64,000 bases of DNA from Tachypleus tridentatus (GCF_004210375.1 NC_134830.1:3038001-3102000); one strand, 5' to 3'. Numbered from the stretch's first letter, positions 1-13,000 are shown. Numbers and translations are program-made. Notes: generated by a model not told the origin, from the letters alone.

Positions 1-757
1 ACTATTGATAGAATGTAGTTCACACCTTAAAAAGACACTCGGAAGTCTCAGCTATGCTGTACTAGACTCTTAATAGAATATAGTTCATTTATTATAAAGC
101 CACTAGGATATTTGTACTAGTCTGTACTATACTGTTGATAGAATTTAGTTAACTCTATTAAAGCCTCTCGATTGTCACAGCAAGGTTGTATTATAATGTT
201 GACAGAACATAGTTCGTCTTTTATAAAGACACTCGAAGTCTCAGATAGGCTGTACTATGCTCTTGAGAGAATATAGTTCGTTTCTTATATAACTCTCGGC
301 TGTTAAAACTAGGCTATACTATACTGTTGATAGAATACAGTTTAACTCTTATAAAGCCATTCGGCTGTCACAACTACGTTGTACTACACTGTTCACAGAA
401 TATAGTTTGTCTCTTATAAAGCCACTCGGATGAGTAAATTGGCTGTACTATACTGTTGACAGAATACATTTCCTATCTTATAATGCCACTAGGCTGTACT
501 ATAGTGTTTATATATTATAGTTTGTTTGTTATAAAGCCACTCGGTTGTCACAACTAAACTGTACTGTAATGTTCACAGAATATAGTTCGTCTTTTATAAA
601 CCCATTCGGCTGTCTCAGCTAGGTTGTATTATACTGTTCGTATAATATAGTTCACCTCTTATAAAGACATTCGGTTGTCACAGCTAGGTTTTACTATACT
701 GTTGACAGAATATAGTTCGTTTCTTATAAAGCCACTCGGCTGTCTCCTCCAGCTTGT
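1..757. repeat. Degenerate tandem repeat, unit about 63 bp
   Basis: About 12 diverged copies of a unit holding gaatatagttcg, ataaagccactcggctgtc and ctaggttgtactatactgtt. Copies differ at many positions, unlike the near-identical intronic arrays further right, so this array is old. Its left end is cut by the window edge. Confidence 0.85.
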
Positions 758-1895
758 ATTATCGATGATCAAACCACTCTAAGCACGCCCTCTACATTCC
801 TATACTCAATTATACAACCCCCCCCCTCAAACATGTGATTAGCTATCGGTCAGTTACCTTTTTCTTTCTTTGTGAACCTGACGATGACCGAAAAAGGTCG
901 AAACGTTGTTGTTCCTCTACATAAAATTTTCTCAATCTATACCAGCCGTTTTTACATATATAGAGAACCAATGTGATACCCAAAATAAAATTTATTGAAT
1001 GAGGTATATAAAACGTACAAGCACAACCGAAAGGCTAAAGTAACGGACTAAGAAGTTACATAAAGCTCTCGAAGCAGAAAAAACAGAACTAATGAACAAT
1101 AAAAACTTAGCATAGAATGTCCAACTTCTCAACATTCACGTTGCATGGTACTAGTGTTTCAGCAATTAGTCTGACGTCAACCAGACGTACGCATTGGTCG
1201 GACAAAGATTGGGCATCTCTCTGTCTTGGCTTGAATGCATGAAGCAAAATTAGAATAAAAGTACGTCATGTTTGGGGTATTAATCATGGAATAGAGGAGA
1301 TAATGCATTTTTATCAATTTATTCAGAAACATTTACTGCAGCTGTTCGTCTCTTCGCAAGGAGGCTCAACTAAAGATTTTGAAAATGTGAAAACAATATG
1401 CAGTCGCGAATATAACACTTCATCAGCTAGTACAAAATACAAACTCATTGAGATAGATTGGTAAAAACACACCATCACTGGAAATAGCTCCAGATAGGTT
1501 GGTCAAAAATATACACTTTTAGTAACTTTCAAGATACGTTAGTGAGAAATGTATTTAAATGTATCGAAATGTTTTAAAGTGTTTTGTGTTTAATTACTAC
1601 CACGACTATAGAAACTAAAGACTTTCATAATTATTATATCACTTCTCATTTCATATGTAGATTATTTTAACTGTAAGGATTATCTTTAGCCCTTATAGCG
1701 AGATTCGCTTAATAGGTCATGACTATAAAGTAAAAATATGCCATGAATCGATTCCTCGTAGAAACATACGTATTATTACCATGTATAAACATACGTATTA
1801 TTACCATGCAGAAACATATGTATTATGACCATGCAGAAACATCAATTTCCTCGTGCTAAGATTACAATCCGCTCTGAACGAAACTCGCCTGTTTT
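758..1895. other. No gene seen; contains a possible retroelement 3' tail at about 870-965
   Basis: No convincing coding sequence. A C-rich run lies at about 819-827. The stretch at 876-915 carries cctgacgatgacc and ggtcgaaacgttgt, a pattern I recall from 3' tails of dispersed retroelements (Penelope-like in memory). That identity is a weak recollection. Three copies of a 26-bp motif, acatacgtattattaccatg, lie at about 1760-1837. Confidence 0.35.
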
Positions 1896-1908
1896 ACTTC
1901 TTTATTTA

Positions 1909-2183
1909 GGCCCGGCATGGACCAGTGGGTTAAGGCGTGCGACTCGTAATCTGAGGGCCGCGGATTAACATCATTGTCGCACCAAATATGCTCGCCTTTT
2001 CAGCCGTGGGAACGTTATAATGTGACGGTCAATCTCACTATTCATTGGTAAAAGAGTAGCCCAAGAGTTGGCGGTGGGTGGTGCGGACGAGCTGCCTTCC
2101 TCTTGTCTTACACTGCTAAAATAGGGTCGGCTAGCGCAGATAGCCCTCGACTATCTTTGCGCGAAATTCAAAAAAACAAACAA
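1909..2183 (+). mobile_element. tRNA-derived SINE, full-length copy with target-site duplication
   Basis: It starts with a tRNA-like head (gcccggcatggaccagtggg, then box-B-like sequence partly degraded), followed by the body with agagtagcccaagagttggc and ggctagcgcagatagccct, and ends in an A-rich tail. A perfect 12-bp direct repeat, acttctttattt, flanks it at 1896-1907 and 2184-2195. The same family recurs at 62952. I associate it with chelicerate genomes from memory only. Confidence 0.85.
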
Positions 2184-2195
2184 ACTTCTTTATTT

Positions 2196-2607
2196 CTTAG
2201 ATGTCTACAACTTTGCTTTAAAATGGAAATCGCTTTCTTTTGTTCAAAATAATTCTTATAACTGTATTTTCATACTGATATAATTTAGAAGAAAATGTTT
2301 AATATCATAATCTGTTACTATCTAGATGGAATCACAGATAAAATAACCAAAAACTGGCTGCAGTCAAAATAACATCGCCTATATAAACGACTGAAAATCT
2401 GAGATTAGAAATAATCTAAAGCATTCCATACATAACAGTAATAAAAGAACAGTATTGAACTTCTCCGGTGCTTTAATAAAGCACACAACATTTATAAACA
2501 CTAGACCACACTCTACCAGGTGTATTGAAAGTTCAGTTAACTACTAGACCACACTTTACCACATCTGTCTAATGGCAATTTAACCAATAAACAACACTTT
2601 AATATTT
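2196..2607. other. No gene seen
   Basis: AT-rich sequence without a credible exon. Two loose copies of an actagaccacactctacca motif near 2500-2560 look like diverged relatives of the 43-bp repeat that follows. Confidence 0.4.
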
Positions 2608-2840
2608 GTGTCGAGAGATCAACTAGCCACTAGACCATGCTCTGCAACATGTGTCGAGAGATCAACTAGCCACTAGACCATGCTCTGCAACATGTGTCGA
2701 GAGATCAACCAGCCACTAGACCATGCTCTGCCACATGTGCCGAGAGATCAACTAGCCACTAGACCATGCTCTGCCACATGTGTCGAGAGATCAACTAGCC
2801 ACTAGACCATGCTCTGCAACATGTGTCGAGAGATCAAATA
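2608..2840. repeat. Minisatellite, 43-bp unit, about 5.4 copies
   Basis: Units beginning gtgtcgagagatcaactagc start at 2608, 2651, 2694, 2737, 2780 and 2823, exactly 43 bp apart with only a few substitutions. Confidence 0.93.
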
Positions 2841-4535
2841 CGTTTCACTGTGTAACCTTTGTTTTATAATTATTATGTTTATAATACATGAAATTATCTA
2901 TGGTTTGAGTAATTTTAACTCTGGAGGAACTAAGCGGTGTCATTGATTTTACATAATATACTAACCTGATCCACAGCCACAGGTGAAACCCAGAAACATC
3001 AGACTGCATATTTGTCACGACACAGTTCTTCATTTACACTAATAAACACTATCACATCCATCTTTAATTGTTAGGGTCAATTTCAACTCGTTGGAAAGTC
3101 CATCAGTAACAATGTAAAAAACACACTACGCAATAAAACTTGTCTCTCAAAAAGCGATATCTTGAAGCTATTAGATATTAGGCAAATAAATGGGAAAAGT
3201 GATTTCGTGTGTTAAGCATGTTCACTTGTTTGTTCTCTCGAAAGACAAGTGAGTGATACGAGAAAACTTGCACAAATGACAGTGTCGCTTATTAAATAAC
3301 AAGAATTCTCACCGGACTGAGAATTCACTTCTCGTGAAGTATCGATCAGTCCTGTAACACGTTCGGCTTGCCATCTAGTGGTTTCCAAACGAAACAGAGA
3401 AGTTAAAATATTTTGAAGACCATAACAAACATAATAATTTCATCTATGTCACTTTAATTCTAATGACAATAATAGACTAAATACACTCAGTTATTTTCAA
3501 AACAACAAGCCTAAACGAATTTTTGCCTAAACTTCTGCAGAATTTAAACAAATTCTTATTCCTAATGGACTAAACAAACACATAAAAATACTCAACTGAG
3601 GTATTGAGAGTGCTAAGAACGTTACACAAAACTGTTTTGAAATTATGTATTAAAACGTTCCGAGACAACAACAGGCGTTTTAATGCGCGATGGAACGGGA
3701 TGTATCAGAATTACGTTTTGACATTAGTGTTGTTTAAATAATGATTTGTCATTAAAAGTTGGATTATTTTTGTCATTCAAAATAATTATATACTCCAATC
3801 ATAAATATGGGTATGGGAACTTTATAATTTCTGAGACAGTGATTTCCCTCACACTTCATGGTGTTGAAAAACAAAGAAATATTAATCAGCTTGGGACATC
3901 AGAATCATGTAGAAAGATAATTTCAACAAGTCGTACCCCAACATGGTCTGCAAAGGACCGCATTTTGCAAGAGGTGAGAATAAATGAACACATAGGTCAC
4001 TGAAAGTGCCAGGCTACCTTACACAGCAGATTTCGAGCGACACACGAGGAGGAAGTTTCCACAGGAAAATTATAGAGCAGAATACGAAGAGGGAAAAAAG
4101 TAAGACAAAGACCGTACCTCTTGAAATGGCGAATTCGTCGGCATATTATCAGTTTATAGATGACATAAAAGGCGAGGATATACGTATGAAGACAAAAGAA
4201 ACAAGAAATACCATGCATCTTTAAAGTAAGACCTCAATTAATGTTGAAATTTCAATTTATAGAATTTGTAGGTATATAAACGCACCATATAGAAGTAAAA
4301 GTGTGATAGAAATATTATAAGAATGGTAATCATATGTTGAAAATTAGGTACTTAGAAAATTAATTTTAATACCTTGAATACTAAAAACTTTCTTTGTGGC
4401 AGCACATGGTATCCATCTAAACACGTATAAGAATAAGTACGTGTGTAGAAAGTTTTTAAAACCTCACTAAATCGTGCAAAAATTAAATTAGATGTAAGGA
4501 AGCAGGGACGATATCATTATGCACGTAAGGAACGC
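2841..4535. other. No gene seen
   Basis: Short open frames on both strands (for example 3746-4003 and 4006-4224) have no recognisable domain, no splice context and no codon pattern. I see no support for a gene. Confidence 0.4.
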
Positions 4536-4980
4536 GTGGGTGTAGATAGTTCTACAAAGAGATGAGAATTTGGGAAGTGGATCTGCCTTTCCTGAAGGTG
4601 TGGGTGTAGATAGTTCTACATAGAGATGAGAATTTGGGAAGTGGATCTGACTTTCCTGGAGGTGTGGGTGTAGATAGTTCTACAAAGAGATGAGAATTTG
4701 GGAAGTGGATCTGCCTTTCCTGCAGGTGTGGGTGTAGGTAGTTCTACAAAGAGATGAGAATTTGGGAAGTGGATCTGCCTTTCCTGCAGGTGTGGGTGTA
4801 GATAGCTCTACATAGAGATGAGAATTTGGGAAGTGGATCTGCCTTTCCTGGAGGTGTGGGTGTAGATAGTTTTATAAAGAATTAAAATTTTGTGGAAGTG
4901 GATCTGCTTTTCCTGGAGGTGTAGGTGTAGATAGTTTTACAAAGGGATAAAAATTTTGAAAGTGGATCTGTCTTTCTTCA
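4536..4980. repeat. Minisatellite, 64-bp unit, 7 copies
   Basis: Units beginning gtgggtgtagatagttctac start at 4536, 4600, 4664, 4728, 4792 and onward. The last two copies are more diverged, which is typical decay at an array edge. Confidence 0.93.
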
Positions 4981-6615
4981 GAGGCCGATTTCAGACAACA
5001 ATGTTATTGTGTTAAAGCCTTATGTATTTGTTTCTTAAATTTTATAGACACATAGAGTATCGGTATTGCTCAGTAAAGACCTAGCAGTAAGTTTTAATAC
5101 TGGATCCATTTACCCAATTTTTGAAAGCGATTTTACTAGATATTTTATTCAGTTCGCCACTTTTGATCATACCATTCAGTTCAAAATGTCTTTTGTGCTA
5201 GCGGTAGATGGTGAATATCGATTGTTGTAGAATAGGTTTAACCTATAAATAACCTCGTAGTCGTTGAGACGCTAATGCGAATATCGGATTCAGTCAGAAT
5301 TCCACGTATCTAATCTCATATGTACTTAATATAGGCAAGTCACTTAACCGTTTAAATTACTATAAACAGACAGCATTGCTTTTACGTTTTATGAACGTTG
5401 AGTATTCGAATACAAAATATCAAAACTTAAAGAAAAATATTTATTGCCCGAAGCAAAAGTTCTGTTAACACTAAATTTAAAACCGAACAAAATACACATA
5501 TCAAATTAAGATAACCATCAGTAACTCAGATAATCTTTGAGATAAAACACATTATAAACTGGAATTATCGTTAAACAAAATATAACCTATGTATACATTT
5601 TTTGAAATATATATACACTGAAATTATATGTTTGAAAACCTGAAAGAGCACGCGCAATTTTATTTTTACATAAGGCAAAATCTACAATAAAAATAAGCAA
5701 AAGCAAAAACAATAAATTAACTTTATTCTAACCGTTGTTGACAACACTTCTTGATTATATTAGTTGAGGTAAGGATAACATTAGATGGAACCATTTTTAA
5801 GTGCTCTTGTTTATATAGCAAGTTTCAGTAAACAGAAAAAAATTAAACATTTTCGAAATTTCCTGTCGTGCTTTGAGTTTTTGAATAGCGTGTAAACATT
5901 TTATTCTAGTATGAAATTCATTAAAGATTGTAAATATAGGTTAGTAAACTCTATTACTGTTTTTATCTACTACAACAAATTATTGTTTCAACATGAAGTG
6001 TTTACAGCGTAAGTAGGCTTGTTTAACAGCCTCTCTTTAAACATAAACTTACATAAAAATATACAGAAAATGTTCATATGTTTGCTTGGAATATATTTGT
6101 GGAACCTACATTTTACAACCCATTTTAGTACTGTCAGGACTAAAGTTATATGTTTCTCAAACATACGTTTGTGCAGAATTAGTGGGACCCATATATTCTA
6201 TTTCACATAAGTATTCATTCATATTTCATAGCAGGAGATTCTACTTTCTTTCCATTTTAAAATATCGAAGATAAATCTTCTTCAAAATATGTTTTTTTGT
6301 TTGAATCAGTAATACCTTCTTTACTATAATATAAATCACATAATGTACCGTTCCACCTTCCAATATAGGGTAATTCGAGACGCTAAACACAAAAAACCCT
6401 TGAAGAAACCATAAAAAGCAGGTCTTTACCTCCTGTTGTCTGAAAGTGGAAGAAGGTTCCGAGCAAAAGATAGGAATATTTAGCCATTTTCGGGTCCGCA
6501 GACGCCGAAGTGAGATAACTAGAAATAGAAATATTATTTGGCTGTCATATTTGATTACAGCTGGCAATCATTAATACTTTGCAAGAGTCAATACTGATTT
6601 TTATTCACTGTTGAT
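4981..6615. other. No gene seen
   Basis: AT-rich sequence. Open frames at 6019-6274 (plus) and 6241-6567 (minus) carry no motif I recognise. Confidence 0.4.
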
Positions 6616-6617
6616 AT

Positions 6618-6850
6618 TTGTATTTGTGGCAAAGCTACAAATGCTATCCGCTGCCGTACCTACTTTTGTAATACCGACTAGAAGGAAGGTAACCACAAGT
6701 ATGTAGCAATATACTGCCCATCATCTATAATAAGGTATTGGCTATCACCTTATAACGTGTATACATAGCTATAGGTGCTGTGAATATTTTGGGTTTTCAT
6801 ATAACGTTCAAATTCAATTCGCCAGCTCCGAGATCCAGAGCACTACGCAC
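6618..6850 (-). mobile_element. Strongly diverged SINE relic, antisense
   Basis: Read on the minus strand, the order of blocks matches the SINE family at 1909: a tRNA-like end near 6800-6850, a ttataa..gtgatagcc block near 6740, a gactagaaggaagg-type block near 6680 and an agctttgccac tail near 6620. Many differences make this a tentative call. Confidence 0.4.
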
Positions 6851-7079
6851 TACATTAGGACCAACCAAAGATAAAGTGCTAAATAAAGAAGTGTGGGAAC
6901 TTGTTTAATAATATAAGGTAGGTGAAAGTAGGGCCTTTCGGCTTTAAAAAAAAAGAAGAAGAGGTGCTCCCTTCCCCACTACATGACCTTTTACAGTTTT
7001 ACAAATAAAAATTTTATTATGAGACATGCTGTCGTTATTTTATATATAATACAGATGTCACATGTGTCTAAATTCTAAA

Positions 7080-7215
7080 AACAGCTGTACCTCAGTGGGT
7101 CAGCGTTAAGTTTATGGATCTACAACTGGAAAATTCTGGTTTCCGTTTCTCATTGTGGATTGAATGCAGATAACGAAATGTGTAGCTTTGCGATGAAACG
7201 ACCAAACAAACAGAG
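7080..7215 (+). mobile_element. SINE relic, second tRNA-like family
   Basis: Head cctcagtgggtcagcg, then ggatctacaactgg, and a tail with tgtgtagctttgcg before an A-rich run. It shares its block order with the better-preserved antisense copy at 7517-7645. Confidence 0.5.
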
Positions 7216-7469
7216 AAATAGCTGCTGTGGCATGCGATTCAGCTTAATAATATAGAATTTGTTCAACGTAATCATGCTTGAGTAAGGAAGCATATTATGC
7301 TAGTATAATAATAGATAGGTAAACAACGATTTATAAGAAAAGTTTTATTGGTGGTGGAATATACTATATGTTTTTAGAGAAGACAGGCCAATGTTCTGTC
7401 GAAACACAACCAATAAAACTTTTGATCACTCTTTGTATAAATAATTAAATAACAAAAGAAATGATTTAC

Positions 7470-7690
7470 AACGCTAAACTAAGGGGTTCGATTCCCCTTG
7501 GTGGACTCAGCAGATAGCTGTTGTTTTGAATGAAGCACAGAGCTACACAATGGGCTATCTGTGCTCTGCCTACCACGGGTATCGAAACTTGGTTTGTAGT
7601 GTTGTAAGTCCGCAGACATGCCGCTGAGCTACTGGGTTGCCTCATGTGACTTTGTTATAAGAAAGCACATACATACATACTCGTACCTCT
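7470..7690 (+). mobile_element. SINE-like repeat (third family) split by a nested insertion
   Basis: The left part, acgctaaactaaggggttcg to about 7515, ends in cagatagct. The expected continuation, gtgactttgttataagaaag and a microsatellite-like tail, resumes at about 7647. The related copy at 41070-41150 has these two parts close together. The interval between is the antisense element at 7517-7645. Confidence 0.55.
7517..7645 (-). mobile_element. SINE copy nested inside another SINE, antisense
   Basis: On the minus strand it reads a tRNA-like head with agctcagcggcatgtctgcg, ggacttacaacactac and gtttcgatacccgtggtagg, then agcacagatagcccattgtg and an A-rich end. It interrupts the third-family element around it. 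I could not see a clear target duplication. Confidence 0.6.
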
Positions 7691-9484
7691 TTCTCTCACC
7701 GTGTACCTCTTATAATCAAGCTTCCCATGACTCTTAATGCGCGAGCGGAGTGAAGAGAAAGCAATTTATGAGCATCCCCGATTATACTTGCCTCCAAACC
7801 TTTGTTTGAGGCAAATAATGTCAAGCCGAAATACACGTTTCAATTTATTATTTTTATAATACTACATAATCATATATGAACTTAGTATTCATTCGTCACC
7901 GCTAGGAGGATCAGTTTCCTCATACACAAATAACTTATTTAATATTTAAGATGGAAGCAGATGAACTAACGTTTATAAGGCGAATAAAAGTATGATTGAA
8001 TAAAATACACCCAAATAATAAACAAAACCACAACTAAAAATAAAATTGAGATAGCTAACTCATCGTGTGTATTAGCGTTCCACCGGATGTGAGCTTATTC
8101 GTTATAGGGTGGTTATTTCCGAAAAACAGGTGAGTAAGAATGGAATATTTCGGAAGAAAACATTGATGTAGTAACAAATACTAATATGAAAATAGCATAA
8201 TACCAAAAGCTATTAACGTAATCCAACTTCTTCAGCAAACATTAATTTATAACCGTGAAAGTTTCTGAAAGTATGTAAAAACCAAATTAGTATAAACTAT
8301 GAATTATAATATTAGTACTAGTAGTAGAAACTGGTGCTAATATAAATAAGTGGCCAACTGGTAATATGTTAGCAACATCTAAGTGTTAATATAGTCTCTT
8401 TATTATTAATGCAATAGTTAACTACCTCAAAATTAAGGTTTTTATTAAACTTATGAAATGGTAGGTAGAAAATCTTTGTGGTTAAAGGTGGTTATATTTT
8501 AGCTTGAAGAAAGTGACATTTCTTAACAAACTCGGTTAAGTGCCATTTTTTATACTTATTTGTCAGTACGTATGTGGGGCCACTGATCAGATAGAGATGC
8601 TTGTAAAGGATAATTATTTAATTCGATAGAACCTGAACATTCCTGGTGAGTTGAATGGGTGTGAAAGTGAAAATTAATATTCAGTTGTAAGAATTGTGAG
8701 TAGTGTATTTCTTGTATTAAAAATTTTGGAAAGGTCTTAATTTGAGAAGAGCTTTATTGTTTTGTAGCAAGAGCTAGATAAGGTTATTGAAAAACACTAT
8801 AATCACAAACACCTGTGCTACATAGTTATGTTGAAAACAGGTTATTGCTACATATTGCTTCTTCTAAGAGTACTGAAAATATTATTGTGCTTTTATTATT
8901 GTAGAAATATGGGCATAGCAGTTGTCAAGGTTGACCATGTGTAATTCAAGTCCTGATATATTGTTCATGAAATGTTGTAGGAATACTGGTGTTATTTGAA
9001 TGATTCAAGGCATTTTGATTTTCTTATATTTACCTGAACTAATCATTGCTCTCTCTCTTATGGCCATCTAAAGTATAATTTGTCAATCGTCCATCTAAGT
9101 ACATGCATAAATCTTATCAAACACTTAACAGTCAGGGAAACTTCAACTACAACCTTTACCTCTCATTTTTTATTATTTTTGTACAAACATCACTTGCTCA
9201 TAAATTTGGAATTTTCAAATATCTAACAGTAACCAGTGGCATATGCAATGAAACCCTTGTTGGATGCTGTACTTGTATCACAGTTTTTGACCACAGTAGT
9301 TGGATGAACAATAATATAAACCTTATTATTGTTTTTATAATTATTTTTATATGCAAGCTATTATTGGTCTTGTAAAGATTTCACTTTACCTTTAAAAATC
9401 ATGATTTTATTTACTGGTCATAATATGAATGGTCATTGTAATATCAAGTGTTCATGACAGAAAGTACATGGAGTTGAACCATTA
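7691..9484. other. No gene seen
   Basis: AT-rich. The open frame at 9103-9375 is rich in Phe/Ile/Leu/Asn and has no recognised motif. Treated as chance. Confidence 0.4.
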
Positions 9485-10266
9485 GACAGATGCATAGTGT
9501 CTGTCCATCAGACCAACCCTGTTTAATTCTGAAGTTGCATAGTGTTCATCCGTTAGACTGACCTTGTTTAATTCTGAAGTTGCACGGTGTCTGTCCATTA
9601 TACCAGCCCTGTTTAATTCTGAAGTTGCACGGTGTCTGTCCATTATACCAGCCCTGTTTAATTCTGAAGTTGCACGGTGTCTGTCCATTATACCAGCCCT
9701 GTTTAATTCTGAAGTTGCACGGTGTCTGTCCATTATACCAGCCCTGTTTAATTCTGAAGTTGCACAGTGTCTGTCCATTATACCAGCCCTGTTTAATTCT
9801 GAAGTTGCACGGTGTCTGTCCATTATACCAGTCCTGTTTAATTCTGAAGTTGCACAGTGTCTGTCCATTATACCAGCCCTGTTTAATTCTGAAGTTGCAC
9901 GGTGTCTGTCCATTATACCAGCCCTGTTTAATTCTGAAGTTGCACAGTGTCCGTCCATTAGACTGGCCCTGTTTAATTCTGAAGTTGCACGGTGTCTGTC
10001 CATTATACCAGCCCTGTTTAATTCTGAAGTTGCACAGTGTCTGTCCATTACACTGTCCCTGTTTAGTTCTGAAGTTTCATGGTGTCCATCCATTAGACCG
10101 GCCCTGTTCAATTCTGAAGTTGCACAGTGTCCGTCCATTAGACCCCTGTTTACATGTTTAATTCTGAAGACATCTTTATGAAGCATTTTCATAAACTCCC
10201 TTGAATTCGCTGTATCCACCACATGTCCATTACACTGTCCCTGTTTAGTTCTGAAGTTTCATGGTG
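9485..10266. repeat. Minisatellite, 45-bp unit, about 15 copies plus a displaced copy
   Basis: The unit gttgcacggtgtctgtccat + tataccagccctgtttaatt + ctgaa repeats from about 9485 to 10170. One more copy at about 10222-10266 lies beyond about 50 bp of unrelated sequence and matches the variant unit near 10047. Because 45 is divisible by 3, long repetitive frames open on both strands (9482-10222 minus, 9564-10181 plus). They are not called as genes. Confidence 0.93.
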
Positions 10267-10479
10267 TCCATTTTACTAACTATATGATACATTAACACCG
10301 TTTGTATAACAATCCCAAGGTGTTCAATTTTCTGATTTCTAGTTGCACAGTGTCCTATCCAATTGTAGACAGACCCTGTATTATAACTTCTTTAGACGTA
10401 TTTCCTCAACACAGCTTGGATGGATTCAGATACTGATCATGTAAAACAAAAAGATTCTTTTAAAACACATTCCTGTCAA

Positions 10480-11270
10480 AATTATATTGACAGTTCAGAT
10501 TGTGGTATCTATTATACTGACAGTTCGGATTGTAGTATCTATTATATTGAAAGTTCAGATTGTGGTATCTATTATACTGACAGTTTGGATTGTAGTATCT
10601 ATAAAACTGACAGTTTGGATTGTAGTTCTATTATACTGACAGTTTGGATTGTAGTATCTATTATATTGACAGTTCAGATTGTGGTATCTATTATACTGAC
10701 AGTTCGGATTGTAGTATCTATTATATTGAAAGTTCAGATTGTGGTATCTATTATATTGACAGTTCAGATTGTGGTATCTATACTGACAGTTCGGATTGTA
10801 GTATCTATTATATTGATTGTGGTATCTGACAGTTTGGATTGTAGTATCTATAAAACTGACAGTTTGGATTGTAGTATCTATTATACTGACAGTTTGGATT
10901 GTAGTATCTATTATATTGACAGTTCAGATTGTGGTATCTATTATACTGACAGTTTGGATTGTAGTATCTATTATATTGAAAGTTCAGATTGTGGTATCTA
11001 TTATACTGACAGTTTGGATTGTAGTATCTATAAAACTGACAGTTTGGATTGTAGTATCTATTATACTGACAGTTTGGATTGTAGTATCTATTATATTGAC
11101 AGTTCAGATTGTGGTATCTATTATACTGACAGTTTGGATTGTAGTATCTATTATACTGGCAGTTTGGATTGTAGTATCTATTATATTGACAGTTCAGATT
11201 GTGGTATCTATTATACTGACAGTTTGGATTGTGGTATCTATTATACTGACAGTTTGGATTGTGGTATCTT
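10480..11270. repeat. Minisatellite, 30-bp unit, about 26 copies
   Basis: Units such as agtttggattgtagtatcta + ttatactgac repeat at 30 bp, with two main variants (agttcagattgtgg and agtttggattgtag) alternating irregularly. Small deletions occur near 10790-10835. The period again leaves long open frames by arithmetic. Confidence 0.93.
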
Positions 11271-11479
11271 GCATGCATTACCTTTATTATTAAAAGCTAT
11301 CCAACATTTGTTTGTCCAGTTTACCAAATAATCTAAATAATTTTTGTAAACAATTCTTTTTCATCACAATAGAACCTCTCCAAATCATTAAGAAACTTAA
11401 GTAGCATACAGACTGTTTCTTCTCATGTCACTGATGTAAATCTGATGATTAAATCCACATTGATTAAATTCCATTCACA

Positions 11480-12150
11480 ACTACTACCATCTTCTGTCCA
11501 TCTGGTGCTCTGTACAGTAAGCCTAACTATTCTTCCCGCTTACACTTAATATTTTTAACTAGACTTTTCCATGACACTGTCGTGTACATTGTCACACAAT
11601 TTTTGAAAATCCAGATACACTTATTCAGATCCTCGTCCTTATCTACATAAGCAGGAACCTTTACAAAGACTGTCAAATAGTTACTGTAACAAAATTTTAT
11701 TTTGGTGAAACTATGTATGTTTCTAATAAAATTCCAAACCTTCTTAAATTACTTTGCAAAGCATCTTTTATCAGACTTTCAAAAACTTGTTCTGCCACTG
11801 ATGTAAGAATAGCAGGCCTATAGAAAAGAGGAATAACATTAGCCAAACTCTAGTTCTTATGAAAACTGCTGAGTGTTGAAGGACTTAGAAAATATACTAG
11901 CAGTTCAAATACACAATGTTATCCTCTTTAAGAACAGTATTATTTGTTCCAGGTCCTTAAAAGGTTTTAAATTCCCATCTGTTCTCTTAATAAGCTCAGT
12001 ATTAATTTCATGATCTTGTTTCCTTCAAGTAACTATTGATGGTTATGAAGGTTATATATGAATATCTTCATTAGTAAATACTATTTTAACCATTTCTGAT
12101 ATTCAACCAAGAGTCTGTCTTTATTGTTTCTCAAAGGCCATGTCAGTCTT
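11480..12150 (-). pseudogene. Decayed non-LTR reverse transcriptase, antisense
   Basis: On the minus strand a broken frame reads RPAILTSVAEQVFESLIKDA, which resembles the conserved YRPISLTSV..K..E..I block of LINE reverse transcriptases. Further on, CIWIFKNCVTMYTTVSWKSL falls where YLDFSKAFDTVSHE..L is expected. Stops and frame shifts throughout show it is dead. The family (CR1/L2-like) is a guess. Confidence 0.45.
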
Positions 12151-12750
12151 GCTTACTATAGTATATATAAATAAATCTTTACTGTTAAGTTTTAAATTTT
12201 CAGTAAACCATTTTTTCATAAGTCATTTTCAATTTCCTAAGGACCTGTTTGACGTACTCTCTTCATATTCTGTAGTCTCCATTGTAGCAGTCAGTTTAAA
12301 CTTAAATTAGTCTCTTTAAATACAAATAATTATTTATACCATTTGTGACTAATCCTTACCTTTAACTTAAGCTACGTGTGTATAAACCTGTAATTCAGAT
12401 CATTTTTGTATTTTGGTATGTAAATAAATAAAATACCCATACCCTGTGCTAGCAGTCTTAGTTCATGTTTTTATGTTTACTTCTGTGCCATTTCAGGTAT
12501 ATGCAGGTCATAATAAAACACTGTTGTCAAATAAATATATTGTTATATTTTTATCCCTATAATGAAATACCTGGTCAACAGGCACCATGCATGAAATGCT
12601 CAGTGGTCAATAGCCAGCATGCATGAAATACCCAATGGTCAACATGTGTTCCTATGAAAGTGTGATAGTTTCAGTTACAGTGGTGCAGGTAATTACAATT
12701 TTAGAAAATCTTCTGTTGCTTTTCAGGTTTTTGGATTATTTGGTAAAAAC
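12151..12750. other. No gene seen
   Basis: AT-rich, no exon or repeat beyond two short copies of aatg(c/g)tcaacatg-like sequence near 12570-12640. Confidence 0.35.
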
Positions 12751-12753
12751 AGT

Positions 12754-13000
12754 ATCACAAAATGATAATTAATTTTTGTTACCATCTGATACCAGTTTCA
12801 TTAATGGGATTTTAGTTCACAAAATAATTAATTTTTGTTACCATCTGATACTGCTTTAATTAATGGGATTTTAGTTCACAAAATGATAATTAATTAATTT
12901 TTGTTACCGTCTGATACTGGTTTCATTAATGGGATTTTTGTTCACAAAATGATAATTAGTTAATTTTTGTTACCATCTGATACCAGTTTCATTCATGCTT
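12754..13000. repeat. Short minisatellite, unit about 67 bp, about 4 copies
   Basis: Repeats of tttttgttaccatctgatac followed by ttcattaatgggatttt and cacaaaatgataatta, with a variable number of the taat motif. Confidence 0.85.

Noticed and set aside
9103..9375. 90-codon open frame
   Set aside because: Low-complexity Phe/Ile/Asn-rich translation, no domain, no splice context, AT-rich surroundings.
9482..10222. 246-codon minus-strand frame with MDRHxATSELNRAGI repeats
   Set aside because: Product of the 45-bp minisatellite period; two plus-strand frames are open across the same bases.
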